Shown piece by piece: positions 32,111 to 34,442 of a DNA stretch of 34,442 nt. How positions within the stretch are numbered: position 1 is the first letter of the stretch; each line of letters starts with the position of its first letter. The stretch is from NCBI RefSeq assembly GCF_001046855.1, contig NZ_HF570958.1, positions 1,832,597 to 1,867,038 on the forward strand, read 5' to 3'. This stretch comes from Nostocoides japonicum T1-X7 (GTDB lineage: Bacteria > Actinomycetota > Actinomycetes > Actinomycetales > Dermatophilaceae). A model generated the notes under the pieces. The model was not told the DNA's origin, did not search any database, and saw only the letters and a list, made by a program, of their open reading frames with translations. Made by a program: the position numbers and the translations under genes.

Positions 32111-32552
32111 ACCCATCGCTATCGCCGTCTTAGCGCTTGCGGCTTGGGGAGTAGTACTCTTCATCCACGGCCTTCAACTGTTAGGCTCCCCAAGCGCTTT
32201 GCGACGAGAGGCTACCTGGCGAGGCCGTTATCTCCGACAGACCAGGGAGTGGAGTTTGGCGCTTGCCGCTACGGGATGGTTGACGGGGCTAGGAATTTTC
32301 TTGTCATCTCTGGCGTGGGCCCCGGTCGCGGTCGCAACCTTACTGGGTTCAGGAACACAGGGCCTTATCGATAGTTATTTTGGCACGATCTTCACCGTCT
32401 TCGTTATCGGCTTCCTTTGCATATTTGTCGGCATCTTGATTGCGTGGACGCATTGGCCACCCGGTCTGCTACCGCGATCGGTGCGGAGTCAACCGTCTCC
32501 TCTTGTGACCCGACTGGAACGGCTTCGCAGCAGTAAGTCGCGTCGAGGTTGA
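32103..32552 (+). CDS. candidate immunity membrane protein 2
   Basis: The 149-residue protein starts inside the orphan toxin's last codons (ATGGGTAA). Three hydrophobic segments are visible: about 4-27 (PIAIAVLALAAWGVVLFIHG), about 51-82 (SLALAATGWLTGLGIFLSSL then WAPVAVATLL) and about 92-115 (YFGTIFTVFVIGFLCIFVGI). A basic tail follows (LERLRSSKSRRG). The design parallels the first immunity candidate: small, multi-helix membrane protein, 8-base overlap, low GC. Its TGA at 32550-32552 coincides with the first bases of an IS3-type end (TGAACCGCCC), so the insertion may have trimmed the original C-terminus. The antidote role is inferred from position and topology. Confidence 0.68.
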   Translation: MGKPIAIAVLALAAWGVVLFIHGLQLLGSPSALRREATWRGRYLRQTREWSLALAATGWLTGLGIFLSSLAWAPVAVATLLGSGTQGLIDSYFGTIFTVFVIGFLCIFVGILIAWTHWPPGLLPRSVRSQPSPLVTRLERLRSSKSRRG

Positions 32553-32712
32553 ACCGCCCTGAAATCCCCGGAGAGTGCTGATCTAGCAAGGGAGACTGCG
32601 TTCATGTCTGCACCGAAGAAGTATGACCAGGAGTTCCAGGACCGGGCGGTGGGGATGTACCGCGACCGTCGTCGTCAGGACCCGGGGGAGTTCAATCTGG
32701 GCGCCCGCCGGC
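32550..32712 (+). mobile_element. IS3-family element, left end and first codons of the OrfA transposase
   Basis: TGAACCGCCC at 32550 resembles the terminal repeat of actinobacterial IS3 elements. From ATG 32604 the frame reads MSAPKKYDQEFQDRAVGMYRDRRR and GEFNLGARRH, the start of IS3 OrfA, a small HTH protein (normally ~100 residues). After about 36 codons it breaks into Rhs sequence, so the rest of the element, including the DDE transposase OrfB and the right end, is missing. Confidence 0.7.
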
Positions 32713-32963
32713 ACCGTCACCACGGCCACCACCGGGTCGGCGGTCACCAGCTACGGGTACGACGCGGACGGGCGGACCACCACCGTCACCCCGGCCGGTG
32801 GCGCCGGGACCGGGTACACGTGGGATGCCGAGGGGTACCTGGCCGTCAGCACCGGCCCGGCCGGGGACACCAGCAACATCTACGACGCCGACGGGGCCCT
32901 GCTCATCGCCAAGGACGCCACCGGCTCCACCCTGTACCCGGACGCGACCACCGAGATCCGCCA
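32705..32963 (+). pseudogene. third Rhs core fragment
   Basis: The frame VTTATTGSAVTSYGYDADGRTTTVTPAGGAGTGYTWDAEGYLAVSTGPAGDTSN and following matches the Rhs gene around 29690-29924 (SYGYDADGNTTTITPATG...). It is fused to the IS3 OrfA start on the left and stops matching at 32963. The remaining ~145 bases to the CbiX stop hold no gene I can support. The last 110 bp are nearly identical to the intact copy. Confidence 0.8.
32854..32963 (+). repeat. 110-bp repeat, copy 2
   Basis: Matches 29815-29924 at 108 of 110 positions, direct orientation. The two copies flank both candidate toxin/immunity modules, so homologous recombination between them could delete or circularise a 3.0-kb segment. Confidence 0.88.
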
Positions 32964-33108
32964 ACCAGAGACAATCGCCAGCAGAGCCGAGACACCCCGC
33001 GATGAACTCAGCACACACGCCGGGAGCCAGTGCTGCTTGTCGCTTGCCAAGAGCACGTCTGGCGGTAGGGGCGCTTCATGTGCTGCAGATCCGCGACGCT
33101 GCGGAGCG

Positions 33109-33810
33109 CTACCGTGAGGGGCCGGTGGGCGACGTCGACACGAGGCCCAGCACGGCGTCGACGACGGCGGGGTGGCAGGCCAGGGGCGCGGTGAACGGCA
33201 TACCGAGGTCGGTCGCCTGACGCGCCAGACGCTCCTGGAAGAAGCCGGGCGCCAGGAGGTAGCTCACCGCGACGGCCCGCTCCCGGGCGTCGGCGGGGAG
33301 GGCCGCCCGGGCCTCGGCGAGGGTCGGCGACGCACCGTTGAGGAAGGCCGGCTGGACGGGGATGCCGAGCCGGCTCTCGAGCTCGTCGGCCACCGACCAC
33401 ACCTGGAGCCGCGCGCAGTCCCGCGACGACCCCGCTGCGACGAGGACGACGCCGCTCGCCTCGACACCCGATGCGGCGGCCGTCTCGGCGAGCCGGTCGG
33501 ACAGGGCTGGCAGCAGCGCGGGCGACGGTCCGAGCGGTGCGGTGAGCCGCGCGCCCGGGTGGTCTGCGGCGATGGCGGGGAGGTCGGTGCGGACGTGGTA
33601 CCCGGACGCGAGGAAGAGCGGCACGATCGTCGCGTGGGGGTGGCGGGCCAGCACCGGGCCGACACGAGGCTCGACGACATCGGCATACGCGAGGTCGACG
33701 ACCACCTCGGGGAGGCGGGCCGCCACGGCGTCCCGGATCCGCTCGGACACGCCGCGGCCGACCGGGTCCTCGGTGCCGTGGGCGACGAGGACGACGCTCT
33801 CGGACGTCAC
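33109..33810 (-). CDS. sirohydrochlorin chelatase family protein (CbiX/SirB-like)
   Basis: The 233-residue protein has two CbiX-type halves. The first starts SVVLVAHGTEDPVGRGVSERIRDAV, where the His of VAHGT is a metal-binding residue. It continues DLAYADVVEPRVGPVLARHPHATIVPLFLASGYHVRTDLP, with a second conserved His in SGYHVRTDLP. The second half reads VVLVAAGSSRDCARLQVWSVADEL...AVSYLLAPGFFQERL and lacks the first His. These enzymes insert Fe2+ or Co2+ into sirohydrochlorin for siroheme or cobalamin. GTG 33810 overlaps the CobA stop (GTGA), so both are translated together; CobA makes the precursor of its substrate. It returns to high-GC core composition, marking the right edge of the Rhs island. 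Confidence 0.9.
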   Translation of the reverse strand: MTSESVVLVAHGTEDPVGRGVSERIRDAVAARLPEVVVDLAYADVVEPRVGPVLARHPHATIVPLFLASGYHVRTDLPAIAADHPGARLTAPLGPSPALLPALSDRLAETAAASGVEASGVVLVAAGSSRDCARLQVWSVADELESRLGIPVQPAFLNGASPTLAEARAALPADARERAVAVSYLLAPGFFQERLARQATDLGMPFTAPLACHPAVVDAVLGLVSTSPTGPSR

Positions 33811-34442
33811 CGGCGGGAGACCGGGGGCTCGGCCGACTCCCACGCCGGGCTCAGCCGCACGACGTCGCCGACGACGATGACCGCGGGCGCCGCGACGCCT
33901 ACCTCGGCGGCTCGCGCCGCGATCGTCGAGAGCGTGCCGACCGTCGTCCGCTGGTCGGGCCGGAAGCCCCGCTCGACGACGGCGACCGGGCACGCCGCGT
34001 CCCGCCCGTGGGCGACGAGCTGCGCCGCGGTGCGCCCGAGCGCGGCGACGCCCATGAGGAGGACGAGCGTGTGGTCGCCGCCGGTGGGCAGCTGAGGGAT
34101 CTCGTCATGGCCGGTGACGACGGTGAAGCCGCGCGCCACGCCACGATGGGTGACCGGGATGCCGGCGGCCGCGGGAACGGCCACCGCGCTCGTCACGCCG
34201 GGGACGACCTCGACGGGTATGCCATGGGCCTCGCAGGCCTCGCGCTCCTCACCGCCGCGGCCGAGGACGTAGGGGTCACCCCCCTTGAGCCGGACCACGG
34301 CGTGGCCCCGAGAGGCCTCCTCGACGAGGATCTCGTTGATGCGCTCCTGAGGGACGGGGTGATGCCCGGCCGTCTTGCCGACGTCGACGACCCGCACCGA
34401 CTCCGGGAGCCGGTCGACGACCCCCCGCGGGGCGAGCCGGTC
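33807..34442 (-). CDS. cobA: uroporphyrinogen-III C-methyltransferase (N-terminus outside window)
   Basis: The window holds 211 C-terminal residues. Family motifs are VRVVDVGKTAGHHPVPQERINEILVEEASRGHAVVRLKGGDPYVLGRGGEE, where RLKGGDPYVFGRGGEE-type sequence is the SAM-binding signature. They continue with VPGVTSAVAVPAAAGIPVTHRGVA and the LVLLMGVAALG strand. The enzyme adds two methyl groups to uroporphyrinogen III to give precorrin-2, the branch point to siroheme and cobalamin. Its stop overlaps the CbiX-like start. The ~40-50 residues with the first glycine-rich loop lie beyond the window. Siroheme supply to nitrite or sulfite reductase is the usual reason for this pair, but no reductase is visible here. 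Confidence 0.95.
   Translation of the reverse strand, partial: DRLAPRGVVDRLPESVRVVDVGKTAGHHPVPQERINEILVEEASRGHAVVRLKGGDPYVLGRGGEEREACEAHGIPVEVVPGVTSAVAVPAAAGIPVTHRGVARGFTVVTGHDEIPQLPTGGDHTLVLLMGVAALGRTAAQLVAHGRDAACPVAVVERGFRPDQRTTVGTLSTIAARAAEVGVAAPAVIVVGDVVRLSPAWESAEPPVSRR

Overview
The window is high-GC DNA (roughly 70% in the core genes, by eye) with actinobacterial features: GTG starts, 4-base stop/start overlaps, TAnnnT-type leaderless promoters and C/G-ending codons. Gene content and the recurring word GGCATAC/GTATGCC suggest Micrococcales, perhaps Intrasporangiaceae; this placement is an inference, not a search result.

Layout. (1) 1-1640: the 3' end of a TrmA/RumA-type RNA methyltransferase, then eroded DNA with an intact RHH antitoxin, its truncated PIN toxin and an IS110-type transposase remnant. 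(2) 1641-7470, plus strand: aconitase behind a perfect 18-bp palindrome, a NylB-like serine hydrolase with a leaderless start inside a perfect hairpin, a SAM methyltransferase and a DUF427 protein. (3) 7498-10910, minus strand: an operon of a second NylB-like hydrolase, an ATP-grasp enzyme and a GNAT acetyltransferase. (4) 10948-14634, plus strand: two GTAACG/CGTTAC dyads, a 17-codon proline-rich leader ORF, a GabP-like permease with a C-terminal USP-like domain, a tandem universal stress protein and a TetR regulator. (5) 14601-19787, minus strand: a four-gene operon with 4-base overlaps at every junction (class III aminotransferase, aldehyde dehydrogenase, class III CoA-transferase, glutaryl-CoA dehydrogenase), with a PucR-type regulator divergent at 19859-21340. 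(6) 21317-24000: two related proteins of unknown family, divergent from a regulator with two different HTH domains. (7) 23916-25215: a toxin-antitoxin-like pair whose nucleotidyltransferase is frameshifted. (8) 25289-32963: a lower-GC, rearranged Rhs island. (9) 33109-34442, minus strand: CbiX-like chelatase and CobA of siroheme/cobalamin synthesis.

How the genes work together. Region 5 spells out a route from an omega-amino acid, best fitting 5-aminovalerate, via glutarate semialdehyde, glutarate and glutaryl-CoA to crotonyl-CoA. The GabP-like permease could import the substrate, and the NylB-like hydrolases could release omega-amino acids from amides. The last link is a hypothesis from proximity and family.

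The most interesting system is the Rhs island. It holds two candidate toxin/immunity modules: an Rhs C-terminus and an orphan Rhs-like tail, each rich in Gly/Ala membrane-like segments and each followed by a multi-helix membrane protein whose start codon overlaps the toxin stop by exactly 8 bases (ATGGTTAA and ATGGGTAA). Rhs scraps, repeats and an IS3 end around them record repeated shuffling. A second candidate is the NylB-like/ATP-grasp/GNAT operon, which looks like an uncharacterised amide-making and amide-breaking pathway.
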